64,000 nt of DNA from Symbiodinium sp. CCMP2592 (GCA_905221615.1 CAJNDT010006129.1:62001-126000); one strand, 5' to 3'. Numbered from the stretch's first letter, positions 1 through 12,635 are shown. Translations and numbers: made by a program. Notes: generated by a model from the letters alone, not told the origin.

Positions 1-560
1 GGAGAGAGAGGGACAGAGAGGGAGAGAGAGAGAGAGACGGCGCGGAGGTGGAGGGCAATTAACATGTGAAGCGAGATAGTACGACAAAGGAAGGGCTGCT
101 ACACGTAGGCATCGCTGCAAGCAAAGCGTAAAAGTTTGACAACGACCTGTAAAGGGACCCCTGCTTGCCCGACGACACCCGACGTGGGCCCGAACGGCCG
201 GAAATTAACGTTGCTCCATAAGGGGAGAGTTTAGGACATTGGATCTGCTTAAAGCTTTTGTTCAGTCAGGGATTCGACCTACAAGGGAAGGGTTCGGGAG
301 TTCAGGAATATTGAACTTTCATACAGAAGCAGCCGGGTACTGTTGCTCAGAACCCCTCGGTTTCAGCAACTCGCGCCTAAATGCCTGCGTCACGTCCTCG
401 GGCTCGTAGTCGATCCTGGTCCCCAATGACTTTCAAAGCCCCTAATTCATGCTATATACCCAAAATCATGTGAGGTCTCTGGGAGCTCTCGGTGATTTAG
501 CTACATGCTAAAATTCCGAAACTCCCTTCACACAAGATACACGCTCCTTTTCTGGTAGTT
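1..560. other. No recognisable gene; GA-rich left edge
   Basis: The first 40 bases are an impure GAGAGA tract. The rest is non-repetitive sequence with frequent stops in all frames, and I see no exon or element in it. Confidence 0.5.
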
Positions 561-1879
561 TTTGAATCGATGCTGCAGAGGAAGCTCACTGTTGCGTTAT
601 TGGCTTCGAGCTCAAACCTGAACTACAGCCCCAAGAAATCATCAGCGAGAGCAAACACCAAACCCCCTGAAAGCCCCAGACGTCGGGACCCCGAGCGATC
701 CTTTCTTATCCCAAACAATGCAAAAAGGGCCCCTAACGCTACCAGTACCATGGAAACTTGAAAGGAGCGGACCTTGATAAGTCATCAAACCCTCGTTTTT
801 TGTGAAGCGTGCAGGACACCTCTACGGAGCCTAAACCCGGAACCTTCTCTAAACCTTTGTCCTTGAACCCCGAGCCGACATCCTTACCAGAGCCTTCCCT
901 GACAGCCTAAGCCCTGAACCCGAAAACACTATATACTATGCCCCCGTTAGAACCATAATAAAGACAATATCTTTAATATTCTCTTGGGCTTTGTATGAAC
1001 AAAAGTTAAAATCCTAAGGAGACTATAGCCTAGACCCTTATCTCGTGTTCGCGGCAGGGCCGCTGCATCTTCCGAGCCATCGAGGTGCAAAGCTCGGCGA
1101 AGTTAATCCTCAGCGGTGCGCTTCTCGAACCAGGCAAGGCTTTTGCTGACGTTTATTTGAAGGCTCTGCGGCAGGTGTGGAGGAGCTTCTCGAAAAGGCA
1201 TCTGTCTCAAATCTTGCTTATTTCAACTCGGGGCCCGTCTTCGGCACGCCGAGCCATCGAATCTAAATCCAAGTTCTCTACAAGAACCCACATTAGAAAC
1301 CCACCCGACGAAGCCCCCCTGTCCGAAACTCTTCTTGAAACCTCGGCCCACATCTCAGCAAGACTTATGCCGACTTACCCTAAACCCCTAAACTTGGAAG
1401 CTGCCCCTACCCTGTAATAGTGACTTTAAGGATTTTAGGGCCCTATTATATTCCTAGTATACCACTATTACAGGGTGGGGGCCCCTTCTAACCCTAAACC
1501 CTAAGAGCCCAGAAGCTCGCCATCGCCGTCCACGTCTATCTCTGCCATCAGGGCATCCTCCGGATGTCTGCGTGTTCTGCGGCTTTTTCAATGGCTGAGG
1601 CCTCGATGTCGACCCGGAAGCACAAAAATCCAGGACCCTAAACCCAAACCCTAGACCCTAAACCCTAAGCCGTCCTCTCTAAACAGACCTCGAACCACAT
1701 GCCTCGCCTGGATTGTCCGAGTGTGAGCGCCGAAACCCAAAGCCTTAAAGCCAAAACCCCTAAATTTCTGACGATGAGTTCTTTGTTGGCGGGCTTAGCG
1801 GTTGTGCCCTCGTACCAAGGGTGCATTCCCGCCAGGAGGCTATATACTACGATCGGCAACGAATGTCCTATAAATGGAG

Positions 1880-1985
1880 TGTATTATACAAAAGTGTACT
1901 ATGATATACTACAATGTACTACAATACACTATAACATGTTGTAATACACCATGATATACTACAGTATGCGACAATATGCTATATT
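1880..1985. repeat. AT-rich TATACTACAA tandem-like repeats
   Basis: A run of imperfect copies of TACTACAATATAC (about 12-13 bp unit), with both direct and inverted copies. It is low-complexity DNA with no coding content. Confidence 0.55.
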
Positions 1986-2498
1986 CGTAATCTTTAACCT
2001 TTTGTCTGAAACGGCACCCCAATCACGAAGCTGCAGGCTTCCATCACCCTAAAATGCCACGCTCTCACCCAAAATTCCCTCAACCCTAAAACCCTCGCAG
2101 GATCTCATCCCCCAACGTCCCAACCCCTGAACCCTAACGTCGATGTTACAGGAACCCTTTGAAGAACCTTAGCAGCAACCCTCTCCCCAACCCGAGGAAC
2201 TTGAGGAACCTGTAAAACAAGAGCCCTCAAGAGGAACCGTTGAAGGTGTAAGTCGCTAAGTTTGGGTCCCTTCTTCCCCCCCGAAATAGCACGGTACCCT
2301 TCTAAACTGGACCCTAAAAAGGGGGACACTAATTTAGAGAACTACCCACATCACCCTGAAACCCCTAACCCGAAACCCCAAACTTTTCCCAACCCCCCCC
2401 CCCCCCCGGCGCACCCTAAACCCTTAAAACTTTTCACAAAAACCCCCCGGCGCACCCTAAACCCTCAACCCTAAACTTTTCCCAACACCCCTCCCCCA

Positions 2499-2600
2499 GA
2501 GAGCCCAATACCCCTTAATTAAGGAATATACCTTAAATTATAAGGGTGCGCATAATATGATTTAAGCTGTATTCCTTAATTAAGGGATATTAGAATCCCC
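2499..2600. mobile_element. MITE-like palindromic element, family B, copy 1
   Basis: The left arm contains CCTTAATTAAGGAATAT and the right arm is its inverted copy, ATTCCTTAATTAAGGGATAT. The total is about 100 bp with no coding capacity. The arms are less perfect than those of the copy at 2773-2967. Confidence 0.65.
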
Positions 2601-2772
2601 TTAACCCTAAACCCTATAGATCCCTTAAAGGATCCCTTTAAAGGAACCCTAGGTAACCCCCCCCCCTCCCCCCCGAAGTGCGCGCGCCATCTGCAGTGGG
2701 CTCAGCTTGAGCCCAACTGTCTCAAGGAGCTGCTCGAGGTCGTCGACGCCTTTTTGCAGCGGTGTCGGGCTT

Positions 2773-2967
2773 CCCAGAGACTCCAATATCCCTTAATTAA
2801 GGAATATACCTAGGGTTCCTTTAAAGGGATCCTTTAAGGGATCTGTAGGGTTTAGGGTTTAGGGGATTCTAATACCCCTTAATTAAGGACTATTCCTTAA
2901 ATCATATTAGGGATCCTACTATAATTTAAGGTATATTCCTTAATTAAGGGATATTGGAGTCTCTGGG
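2773..2967. mobile_element. MITE-like element, family B, copy 2 (perfect long inverted ends)
   Basis: The ends are perfect inverted copies for about 36 bp, starting CCCAGAGACTCCAATATCCC on the left and ending with its reverse complement on the right. The interior holds an extra block of telomere-like TTTAGGG and a GGGATCC...GGGATCT stretch absent from the ~100-bp copies, so this copy has probably received a secondary insertion. Confidence 0.75.
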
Positions 2968-2998
2968 TTTAAGTCCATAAGGTTCAGGTTTTAAAGCT

Positions 2999-3113
2999 TA
3001 CTTGAAGGTTCCTGGGCACTTATAAAGTGGGGTTCGAAGCCCTTCAATATGGCTTATAACTGTAGGTATCCTACTTATAATCCGACTTATAACTAACCAT
3101 GAACCTCCAAGTA
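2999..3113. mobile_element. MITE-like palindromic element, family D, copy 1
   Basis: The left arm starts TACTTGAAGGTTCCTGGGC and the right arm ends CATGAACCTCCAAGTA. Both arms continue inward with ACTTATAA-type sequence. The length is about 115 bp, non-coding, with three further relatives in the window. Confidence 0.65.
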
Positions 3114-3983
3114 GGGTTTATAAGTCAGGTTTTGGGTTTAGCGGTTTAGGGGTTTTCAGGTTTGGTGTTTTTCAGGCTTGGGGTTTAAAATTACAATCTT
3201 TGGGTTGCGAGTTTGGGGTTTAGGGTTTGGGATTTCAGGGTTGCCTGCCAGATGATTTCCAGAGTTTGGGTGGAGGTCTGTGGGGTTGCCTTTTGAATCG
3301 GCAAGCCGGGGCTCTGCACGTGTGTCTTTACCAAAGGATGCTTTGCATCTTTAGTACATGCTTGCCTTTGCGTTCGTGGGGCTTGGTGCTCTCAGGGCCT
3401 CCGGGTGCTTGCATGCTGTGGGGGAATGTTCGGGCATAGTACAGGCTCGACCCTCTGTAGTACAGGGAGGCCCTGACAAGCCTCAATCCCAAACCCTAGG
3501 CCCTAGACTGAACCTCAGAACACTCACTCCTAACCCTGAACCCTGAAGCAAAAAGCCTAAATCTAAACCCTGTATCCTGAACCCTAAACCCCTAAAGCCG
3601 AAACAGTCAAATGAACTGGCTTTTTTTGGGGGGTGTCTCAGGGTCACGGCCCGGGCATTGATGAAGCATCCAGGCTGCAGTGACCGAGTGGAGCGTCAGA
3701 AAGGTATGGCATAGCTGTTGAATCCACAGGCCCCAAAAAACGTACGCTTTCAATTCTATGGGGGGGGGGGGATTAATTTTATCACAAAAAGTATAAAGTG
3801 TACTCGCTCAGCTACTGAGACTATTAAGGTGAGAAGGGTTTTGGGCTCAGGGTTGAGGGGCTTGGGGCTTAGCGCCCCGGTTTCGGGATGTGTTCCGGCT
3901 ATACCCTGCCTAAGCGGCAAGGACAGTCTACAACGCTGCTGAAGCACTGAGGCGACTGAAACTGGGTTGGCACGTTTCGGGTT

Positions 3984-4030
3984 TCAAACCCTAAACCCTA
4001 AACCCTATACCCTAAGCCCTAAACCCTATA
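3984..4030. repeat. Dense CCCTAAA tract
   Basis: About six near-perfect tandem telomere-type heptamers, followed by a second copy of a short segment (TTGGCACGTTTCGGGTTT) that also precedes the tract. Confidence 0.7.
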
Positions 4031-4909
4031 CCATGCCTAGTTGGCACGTTTCGGGTTTACGGGTTTAAGGGAACCGAAGCCAAAGAGTGCCCAAGACCGT
4101 CGAACCTCAAGAAACCCCCAAGTCCTAAAGCCTGAAACCCCAAACCAAAAAAAAAAAAAAAAAAAAACCTAAAAATCCTAAACCCGAACTAAACCCCCCC
4201 AAAAAAAAACAAACCCTAAAGACCCCTAAACCCCCAACCCTAAACAGCCGGGGCCTATGGAGCCTTGCTCGTTCCAGTCGGTGATCTGGATGTTGTCATC
4301 GCTCAAGCCGGCGCTTCGTGCCTGCAGTGGCGGGTTTAGGGCTTTAGGGCTTTAGGGCTTTAGTTAGGGTTTAGGGTCTGAAATTTTTGGGGGTGTAGGG
4401 GTTTAGGGTCTAGGGGGTTTAGCGCTTTTTTCTAGGGTTTGGGGTCTGTAGATGAATTTTAAGCAGCAACAGCTGACCATAGCTCCACCAAAGGTAAGGG
4501 TTTGGGGTTTGGGGTTTCGGCACTCACACTCAGGGTTTGGGGTTTAGGGGCGTTCACTGTAGATGGGTCATAACCCTAAGCCCGAAACCCGAAGTAACAA
4601 GCTACCGTTGAATACAAAGCTTCTAGCAACCCGCCCGGGCTAAGTTGGATCGGAGCATGTATGTGCCCTCTTCGGCATGCCTTAGCACATACCGAAACTC
4701 TGCACTGTTCGACCGACACTCTTTTGCATACGGCTCTCGGACACTAGCCGGGAGAAATGCTGTGGGTAACGGCTTCAAGCCGGAACTCTAGGTTGGACCT
4801 CCTGTTGAATGATTCCCAGAGATGTATTTTTGAAGTATCCAGCCTCATGCTCCTCATCCTGGGTTTAGAGTACGAAATGTGTTGAATGTTTACCCAATAT
4901 AAAAAGTGT

Positions 4910-4960
4910 GTGTGCATACATATATATATATGCATGTATGTATGTATGTATGTATAAACA
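4910..4960. repeat. TA / TATG microsatellite
   Basis: ATATATATAT is followed by about five GTAT units. The minus-strand ORF across it is a translation of the repeat and has no exon-like flanks. Confidence 0.8.
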
Positions 4961-5049
4961 CCAACAAATACCCATGTATGTAGTTGATCAATTCTGTGTG
5001 TATACATAGGTGATCTTTCTCTCGCTGTCGCAATACTAGAAAACAAACC

Positions 5050-5150
5050 GGAGTTTCCGAAAATAGAGGGCCCTAAGATAGTACCCTAAATAGTAGGATC
5101 CTTATCATAACGACCAAAAGGTTAAGGTACCCCTATTTTCGGAAACTGCC
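5050..5150. mobile_element. MITE-like palindromic element, family A, copy 1
   Basis: The left arm is GGAGTTTCCGAAAATAG and the right arm is its inverted copy CTATTTTCGGAAACTGCC, with a core around TAGTAGGATCCTTAT. It is one of the most repeated families in the window, about 100 bp and non-coding. Confidence 0.75.
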
Positions 5151-6268
5151 AAATCCCGAACAAAAGCACACATTCAGAAAGTGTTGGACCCTTGGCTTCT
5201 GAAAGGGGGAGCCTGGCTCAGCTGCTTGAATAAGCAGAAGATCTGTCGCATTTCCTGGAAGCATGTCGGGTTTCGGGATTAGGGCTTTTTTGCCCTCTCG
5301 CATTTTCGGGATTAGGGCTTTAGGGTTTGGGGTTTAGCGTGGAGTTTCGGGTTCAGGCTTTAGGACTTATAGGGTTTCCGACTCACACTCTCGAGGGATT
5401 CGGGTTGGGAGCGACGTCGGAAGATCTCCATGCCTACCTTAAACCCGACATTGTAAGAGGCGAGACCAGCAAGGCTGCTTGAAGGCTCCCAGTAAATTAG
5501 TTAGAGGTATGGCTACAAGTTCTAGATGGCATAGTCGGGGCCATACTCAGCTGTTCGTGCAGGAGGGGATTGAAAATTAGAATAGGATTTCTAGGTGGGG
5601 CTTTCAAAGCTTCTGAAAAATATTAGTAAATAAGATCTTCTTAAGCCCAGTAAGGGAAAATTTAAAATGTCCCAAAGCCCTACCCAGATTTAGGGCTGCA
5701 TCGGACCGAACGTCTGGGCGGTGCAAAGCGAATCAGAGTGACAGGCGAAGCCTCATGAACGACGAGCCCTGAGGCACTGAGGGCAGAATAAGCTCGAAGC
5801 CTGTGCTTGACGCGGTTCACTACATGAACCCTGGCACCACATGCCAAATGTCATTGCTTCAGAGTCAAACTATGTAGTTTACCTGAGGAAGATCTTTGGC
5901 AACTCCTGGGTCGCTACATTACCTGCAAGACAAATTCTACTGTAGTTGGTTTACACAGCTACTGCATGGCCGAAACAGTGTTTAATACAAAGCCTAAACT
6001 CCTAAACTCAAAAACCGAAGCCCAAAACTCTGAACCCTGAATCCAAAACCGGAAACCCCCCATATCTCGATACTGGTAACCGTAGACCCTAATCAAATCC
6101 TATACTCAGGCTACCCAACAGCCACCCAAAACCCGAAACCCTAATTCTGAGCCCTCTCGAGTCCTCCTTGTCTTGCTCGGTGATGCCCCGCTTCTTTACC
6201 GGGGCGTGCACCAAGTCCTCAGTCTGGGACTTGAGGGGCTCTTGAGGCACACGGCTATAAAGGGTACT

Positions 6269-6353
6269 CCAGAAAGTTGGAATATGGTTTCAGGGTAGGA
6301 TACCTTATAATTTACCATAAAGGGTTTAGGATAATCATATTCCAACTTTCTGG
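6269..6353. mobile_element. MITE-like palindromic element, family G, copy 1
   Basis: Perfect inverted ends CCAGAAAGTTGGAATATG / CATATTCCAACTTTCTGG enclose about 50 bp. Related elements sit at 20114-20245 and at 53910-54017. Confidence 0.75.
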
Positions 6354-7559
6354 CTTTTACTGTAGGGGTTCAGAGCCCCTGAATGCATTTTGGTCAGGGG
6401 CTCTGGCTGAATAAACTCTGTACGGTAGCGGCACCAACTTCAAGGAATTCCGGGGTTGCCAGCATGGACTAGTTCTACCTAGAGCCTCGAAGGTTGTCTC
6501 ACGGTCTGATAACACGGTATCCAGATCTGAAGTGCGCGAAGTACACGTCCCTGTGGGAACCCCTAGTCTACAGGCCTCCACCCCCTGACCCCTGCTTGGG
6601 GCCTGAACAATTACCACCACCATGCCTTGGGGTTCCTCAATAAATCAATTGTATACTGGACCAAAAAATCCATTTCCAGTCTTTCAGGCCTCTATATTAT
6701 AAACCAAACGTAAAACCCTAGACCCTAAAGCCCTAAACAGCAAAACCCTTCACCTGATCACCTAAACCCTAAACCCCTGCCTTCTTCTCCTTCTTCGCCG
6801 GCAGCTTCTCCGCCGCGCGCATGGCTCTGTCAAACTCCTGGCGTAGTCGGGTGCCTTTGGTACCTTAAGGGTTTAGGGTTTAGGCACAGCCTACTATTTG
6901 TGTAGGTTCGTAATATGAAGTACCCTAATATGAACTGTATAGAGGCTCTACGAAAAGAGGTTTCGGTCGGCTCAGGTAGGTAGGCTCAGGCTACGCAGCC
7001 ACTATTCCCTATCTCAGCTATGGCATGGGGGCAACAAAAGCGCCGGTGAAGCAAAAGAAGCCCTTTTTTCTTGAGCAAGGGCTGCAATGCACTAAGCTTT
7101 GAATCCCTTCAGCCAAGCTTCAAAAGAAGCCCTAAACCCTCAATCCGCAACCCGAAAACCCCTAAATCCTACAGCCCGAATCCTAAACCCTAAACCCTAC
7201 CCTAAACCTTAAACGGCTCCTTGACGCTGACCTCTCCTCCGCCGTCTTTGTCCTGATGTCGGGGCTGTAACAGCTTGAACTGTGTCGAAGCTAACCCCTA
7301 ATCCCTAGAATGCTACGGCTTAGGGTTTACTGTTTAGGAACCCCTGAAATGCTGGATCCCCTAAACTCTCAAACCCGAGACCCCCAACCCTGCAAGGGCC
7401 TCCTTTAAGGGGTCTCCCTGTTACTCATTACCGAAGATTATGGAACCCTGATAGTGGAGGCCTTAACGGAGGCTTCAAGAATCAAGATCAAGGGCGATCA
7501 CACTCTTATAGAGCCCTTCTAGAACCTGTACACCTAAAACTTAGAACACCACTAGACCC

Positions 7560-7615
7560 TAAGCCCCAAACCCTAAGCCCTGAACCCTAAACCCCAAACC
7601 CCGAACCCCAGTAGA
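7560..7615. repeat. Dense CCCTAAA/CCCTGAA tract
   Basis: Seven or eight imperfect telomere-type heptamers in one orientation. Confidence 0.65.
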
Positions 7616-8369
7616 CCAAGGGGCGATCACGCTCATGATGGACTGGAGGTCTGCATCTGAAAGCTTGAAACCCAAGTCAGAGAGGCCTGGCGCTTTGCTT
7701 TTGATTGTTGTTTAGGGCTTAGCGGGGTTTAGGGGTTGGGGTTTCAGGGTTTAGGGTTAATATGTCGTTGGTCGCGGTTGCATTGAAGTGGGGACATAGC
7801 ATAGGCATGAACCAGTCCCTGAAAGGTGCACACTCGAGTGCGGTTTCCTGCACACATGGTGCTGATTGAACAAGACACCAAGAATCCTGGGTCCTGACCG
7901 ACCCCATCACCCCCCAATTCTCCATGACAAAAACTGTTACTGTACCAAACCCCGAGAACTCTGAACACGAAAGCTTCTCATTAAGCTCTCAGTCATGGGA
8001 GCTTAAGGCCTAGGCCTAGGACTTCCTGTTTAGACCACTTGAGTCGTCTGCCTGAGGCCCCCCAAAAAAGATCGAATCCAGGAATGACGAAGTCATGTCT
8101 GATTTAACGTTTCGCTGTGTAGTCCGTCGCATTCGGCTTCCTACACCCCCCGTTGTGAAAGGGCCTTGGTGATAGCGACGCCGCTTAGGCTCCGTAGCAA
8201 CGGACGGAGTCTATCAAAAGCCAGGTCTGAAGCGTTCAAATACCCCCCCCCCCCGCCCCGCCCTCAACAAATGTAGCTATCATGTACTGCACGCCCAAGC
8301 CGTATTCTAAATTTCATAGCCGCTGAACCCTAAACCCTGTATCGATCAGGTGCTACACTACCTTCCGAA

Positions 8370-8512
8370 GAAGCCCTAAACCCTGAACCCCCTGAACCCC
8401 GAACCCTAAACCCCTAAACCCCTAAACCCCCTAAACCTCTAAACCTGCTAAACCTGCTTTTTGCATCAGTAAACCTGCTAAACCCCTAAACCCCCTAAAC
8501 CTTGAACCCTTG
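8370..8512. repeat. Dense CCCTAAACC / CCTGCTAAA tract
   Basis: Imperfect tandem heptamers with a local variant unit ACCTGCTAA. No coding content. Confidence 0.65.
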
Positions 8513-9202
8513 CGAAGAAGCCCTCCCTTCACGCAGCCTGCCCGGAGCTCCTCGCCAGTCACGTTTCCTGAGATCGCGGGAGCTTCGGGGGGGGGGGGTT
8601 CGGATGCAGGTTTGGGATTGTGGTTTAGGGTCTGGGGTTTAGGCTTTCGGGTAGCCGTTTAGGATTTGGGGATCTATGGTTCAGGGTCTAGGATTCTGTG
8701 ATCTAGAGTTGAGTTTAGGACTTTGGGATCTAGGGTTTAGGGTTTTTGTCTTTCGGACTGAGAAACTTCTGGGCTTTCGTATGCCGGATGCTCTCGCGCG
8801 AAGTTGCGTGCTTGGGGCCCAAAGAGTTCGAGTATGGGGCTTGCAAAGAAGAGATGCCAAGGTTTTGGGGGTTTAGGGTTTAGGGTTTAGGGGTTTTGGG
8901 GTTTAGCATAAGACACAACCTTTCGGACAGCTGCTCCCCATCATGCTCCGAAGTTGTCTAAGCTTTCAGGGCTTAGGTCGAATAGTCGCGTACATAGGTG
9001 GCCCTACTAGTCAAACTGGGGCTTTGGGTTGTGTTGTACATACTATGATGACATAGAAGCTCTGAAGGGATGCGCCAGTACTAGCTCTTCTCTTCCAGCT
9101 CTGTATTACCTGCGATGGCGCGGCCGTCGCCACTGGAGTCGATCTTCTTGAAGAGGTCGCTGGCCCGGAGCCTAAGAGTAGCTGAAGCCGAGGATTCGCG
9201 TA

Positions 9203-9418
9203 CTATAGGGGCCGAAATATATGGGTAGTTGTCAAAATTAAGGGGCCCTTTTGGGGTACCCTAAATAATAGGTGCCGCAATATCATAGGGACCCAAAAGG
9301 GACCATAATTTTGACAACCACCCAAATAACAATTACCAATACTATTTTGGGGGTTCCTTAGTATAGTTAGAGTATAATGGGCCCGAAAGCCCCTATTCCC
9401 ATAATTTAGGCCCCTATG
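9203..9418. mobile_element. MITE-like element, family F, interrupted by a family E element
   Basis: This is the reverse-orientation form of family F: it starts ATAGGGGCC and ends TTAGGCCCCTAT, with the conserved interior TATTTTGGGGGTTCCTTA and CATTATAC-type sequence. The left arm is split by the separate palindromic element at 9223-9323, which restores the family F order when removed in thought. F therefore came first. Confidence 0.65.
9223..9323. mobile_element. MITE-like palindromic element, family E, copy 1 (nested in family F)
   Basis: The left arm GGGTAGTTGTCAAAATTA and right arm TAATTTTGACAACCACCC are inverted copies. An AAATA-like stretch flanks both sides and could be a target duplication. 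Confidence 0.7.
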
Positions 9419-9678
9419 TTACATGGTTTAGGGCTTAGCGCCCTAGTGCCCTAAACCAAAACCTTTAACCCCGAGCACTGAACCCTCTAAGCCCTAGAAG
9501 ACCCGCCAAATCCCCATCGAAGATGTTCAAGCCTCCCAGAGCACAGCTCTCAAAGTCCTACCAGCACCGGAGCAGAAAACAATACCCGCATTCAGCGACA
9601 AGGATCACGGCACTCTACGCAGCGATCCTAGGTTGCAGTGGTCTATCCGTCAGTTTAGCTGCTTAGCTGTTCGCTGAT

Positions 9679-9870
9679 CTAAAACAAACTCGTGATGCTC
9701 TCTAGGATAGCGGAACAGAAGTCAGGAACCCCGAATCCATGGAGTTCCCGCAGCCTCTTCTTTTTGAGGAGGTCCGCAACGCTCTTCATCAGTTCCTCCC
9801 GGCAGAAAAGACGCCATGACACGTTCCGCTGGATCGTTGCTTGCTGCTGTTCCCTTGCAGATCCTAGACC
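9679..9870 (-). CDS. Possible exon, unrecognised protein
   Basis: The minus-strand frame reads as ordinary protein (QRNVSWRLFCREELMKSVADLL, then a Lys/Arg-rich stretch and GFGVPDFCSAILESI) and stands out from the surrounding repeat DNA by mixed codon use. No initiator or splice partner was identified and the family is unknown. It may be a relic exon. Confidence 0.3.
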   Translation of the reverse strand, partial: GLGSAREQQQATIQRNVSWRLFCREELMKSVADLLKKKRLRELHGFGVPDFCSAILESITSLF

Positions 9871-10019
9871 GCAAGCTGTGTGAATCTTACACCCGTAGAT
9901 GGAAGCCGAGTCCTTATTCTTTGAGCAGGCAGAAGTCCTGATGGCCGACACTGACTTACGAAAGTCCGACCAAAACCATAAACCATAAGCTTTCAACCCT
10001 ACGTTCTACCCTAAATCTA

Positions 10020-10048
10020 CAAACTTAAGTCCTCTCTCTCTCTCTCTC
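10020..10048. repeat. CT microsatellite
   Basis: A short uninterrupted run of TCTCTCTC. Confidence 0.8.
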
Positions 10049-10945
10049 ACACGGACTCGAGTCGATCATGCCGCGATGAAGCAAGCCGTCATGTCGTTGT
10101 TCGACACACCAAAACCACCACAGGCCTAAAGACTCTGCACACGATTGACCCAAGTAGGCGGGATCAAACTTAAGTCCTTAAACCCCTATACAAGCCCCAT
10201 AGACGGACAGCATAAGACTGCATAAAAATGCTGTTTGTTCGTCCTTAAAGCCTTAAAGATTACGAGAGGGTTTTGGTGAATATGCTACTATGGTGGAAGA
10301 GGGGCGCCCAAGGAATGGTAGTGTTAATTATCCAGTCTGCTATCTTCGAATGCCATCCCTATAAACACCAGGAAAGCCCTAAACCCCAAACGCTGAACCC
10401 TAACCCCGTTCTGCTTCTCTAAACTCTAGTCCTAAAACCTAAACCCTAAATCCCTAAACCCAAATCCACAAACCCTACAACCCCAAAGGTAGGCCCTCCG
10501 AAAAGCCTGCCGTCCTCCGCCTCCGAGGTCATCTTCGGCGTGGTGTCGACGGGCTTCGCCGGCTTCTCCTGGTTCAGCGCTCCGGGCGGAGGAACCCCTT
10601 AGAGGCACCCGGGCCCCTTGAAGGACCCCGTAAGAGAACCCTATGGACCCCTTACCGGGACGCTTTTAAGGAACTTTTAGAGGAACATAGGACGCAAAGG
10701 CAACCCCAAAAAGACTACGTAAGGAAACCAGGAAGGGACCCTTAAAGGGATCCCCCGGTCGGAACACTTTGAGGGACCCTTCAGGAATCCTCAAAAAAAC
10801 CTTCCTCGGGGAAATCCTTTAAGGTTTCATTGGGTTCGTGCTCCCCTCTAGCATGGCTGGAATCGAAATCCACAAGCGAGGAAAGATTGTCAGATCATGA
10901 ACGCTTTTTTTTAGGGGGTCTCCTTTTACCATCTGCAATCCACAA

Positions 10946-11006
10946 GTAGTTCCTTTTTTTTGGGCTCATATTGAGAATCCTAAAAGGTAATCCCCAAAAG
11001 GAACTA
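10946..11006. repeat. Short inverted repeat
   Basis: TAGTTCCTTTTTTTGGG is opposed by CCCCAAAAGGAACTA about 30 bp downstream. A related right arm recurs near 11966-12000. It is probably a decayed MITE-like element. Confidence 0.45.
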
Positions 11007-11103
11007 GAAGATCATGAACGGTTTAGGGTTTAGAGCTTTGCTGGGTTTTGGAGTCTTCGGATCAAGGGTTGGTGATCGTTACGTTTTTCCCCGTGGCACT
11101 ACT

Positions 11104-11213
11104 TATATGGGGGTTTCCGAAAATAGGGGTACCTTATTTGGGGTTCCTTATAATAAGGATCCTACTACTTAGGGTACTATGTTAGGGTCCCCTATTTTCG
11201 GAAACTCCCATAT
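11104..11213. mobile_element. MITE-like palindromic element, family A, copy 2
   Basis: The arms TTTCCGAAAATAGGGGTACC and its inverted partner CCCCTATTTTCGGAAACTCC enclose a core with TAATAAGGATCCTACTACTT. The outermost bases TATATGGG / CCCATATT extend the palindrome. This is the best-preserved copy of the family. Confidence 0.8.
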
Positions 11214-12038
11214 TGACAGTGAGCAGTTCAATGGTAAAAGGACAATATCATAGCAACTTTAGTATCAGCAACCAGTAGTGACGATAGCACCTTTATGTCA
11301 GTAGCAGCGATGAACAACTATTTCGTACAACTTCCATAGCCTGAGTTGCAACAAAGCAAGAGCGAAGATGAAGCAATCAGTAATGTTTGGGGTTCAGCTC
11401 TTTAGGTCGCTGGGGGCTTCGAAGGGCTGGGGGCTAGGGGGCTCCAGTCCTCTGTGGGTGTTGAAGTTTTCGGGTCTAGGGTCTGGAATTTGGGGTTTCG
11501 GGTTTTTTTTTTGAGCCCCTTTTTACAGCTGCACGACCATCCGAACTGCTGCAAGGCCAGTAGGCCAGGCGGTAGAGTGTTTAGGGTTTTGGATTTAGGG
11601 TTTAGGTTTCAAAACGGATCTCAAGCTTTAGGGTTTGGGGGTTTGAGGATGTCTTAGGGGTTTTGGGCTTTCGGGGCCGTGGGTTTCGCCTTCCCCTTCA
11701 TATGATAACTTAAGCTAAGCTTTCGAACAACAACCCGGTTTAGGGCTTAGGCTTTTTTTGCACGCGTTTTTTCCGACGATTTACGTAGGTTTTCTAAACT
11801 TAGAACCCGCAACCTTACAGAAAACTTAGCCCAAGAGGCCCGAAAAAAACCCTAAAGCCTGTTTTGCGCAGGCACTGCGATGAACTGAGGCCTGAATCAC
11901 CTCAGCCGACACCCTGGGGCCCTGAACACCCTGAACCCGAAGCCCTAAGAAGATAGTGTTATGTAGAATCCTAGAAGGTAATCTCCAAAAAGGAACTACT
12001 ATGGGGGCCTATGGGTAGGGTAGAGCTATAGATCTAGT

Positions 12039-12292
12039 GTAGGAACCTGATCAAGCAACCCTGGGCCCAAGGTTTCTAAATCAGGTTCCTACATTATTAT
12101 AGTACCCTTATACATCCCTTATAGTAATCCTTATAGACCCCTACATTATTATAGTACCCTTCTACATCCCTTATAGTCATCCTTATAGACCCCTTTAAAG
12201 GAACCCTCATGGTTCCTACATGGGTAGTTATACTTCGAGCAAGCCTAACCCTTATAGACCCCTTTAAAGGAACCCTCATGGTTCCTACCTTA
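12039..12292. repeat. Hairpin followed by tandem CCCTTATAG-rich repeats
   Basis: GTAGGAACCTGAT and ATCAGGTTCCTAC form an inverted repeat at 12039-12091. A unit containing TTATTATAGTACCCTT...CATCCCTTATAG is then repeated twice. A second pair of units, CCCTTTAAAGGAACCCTCAT, follows at about 12190 and 12260. Confidence 0.6.
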
Positions 12293-12463
12293 GAGTTCAG
12301 AAAACGTGGGGTGCTCCCAAGCCCGGGCGCCTCCACGGCCAAGCCGAAGCCGGACATCAGCACCGCCTTCCTCGGACGGCTCTGGGCTTTAAGGGATCTA
12401 TAAGGGTTACTATAAGGGATCTATAAGGGTACTATAATATAGGGGCCTTAATAATCCTATATC

Positions 12464-12495
12464 TTACCTTTGGTTAATAGGGAATGGAGGAAGGA
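12464..12495. mobile_element. Solo arm of MITE-like family C
   Basis: ACCTTTGGTTAATAGGGAAT is present without an opposing arm, so this is a truncated copy. Confidence 0.5.
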
Positions 12496-12635
12496 ATAGT
12501 CCTTATTATAGTAGGGTCCCTGGACGGCTCTGGGCTTTAGGGTGAGGGCTTAGGAGTTTAGGGTTTAGGGTTCAGTGTATAGGGTTTAGGGTTTCGGGTA
12601 TAGGGTATAGGCTTGAGGGTTCTTTAGCGTTACTT

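Noticed and set aside
6881..6893. ACA-loop hairpin TAGGC-ACA-GCCTA (and a second, AGAGC-ACA-GCTCT, at 9538-9550) outside the retroelement
   Set aside because: Single, unpaired occurrences in repeat DNA. One or two such matches are within what chance allows over 55 kb, so they were not counted with the retroelement set.
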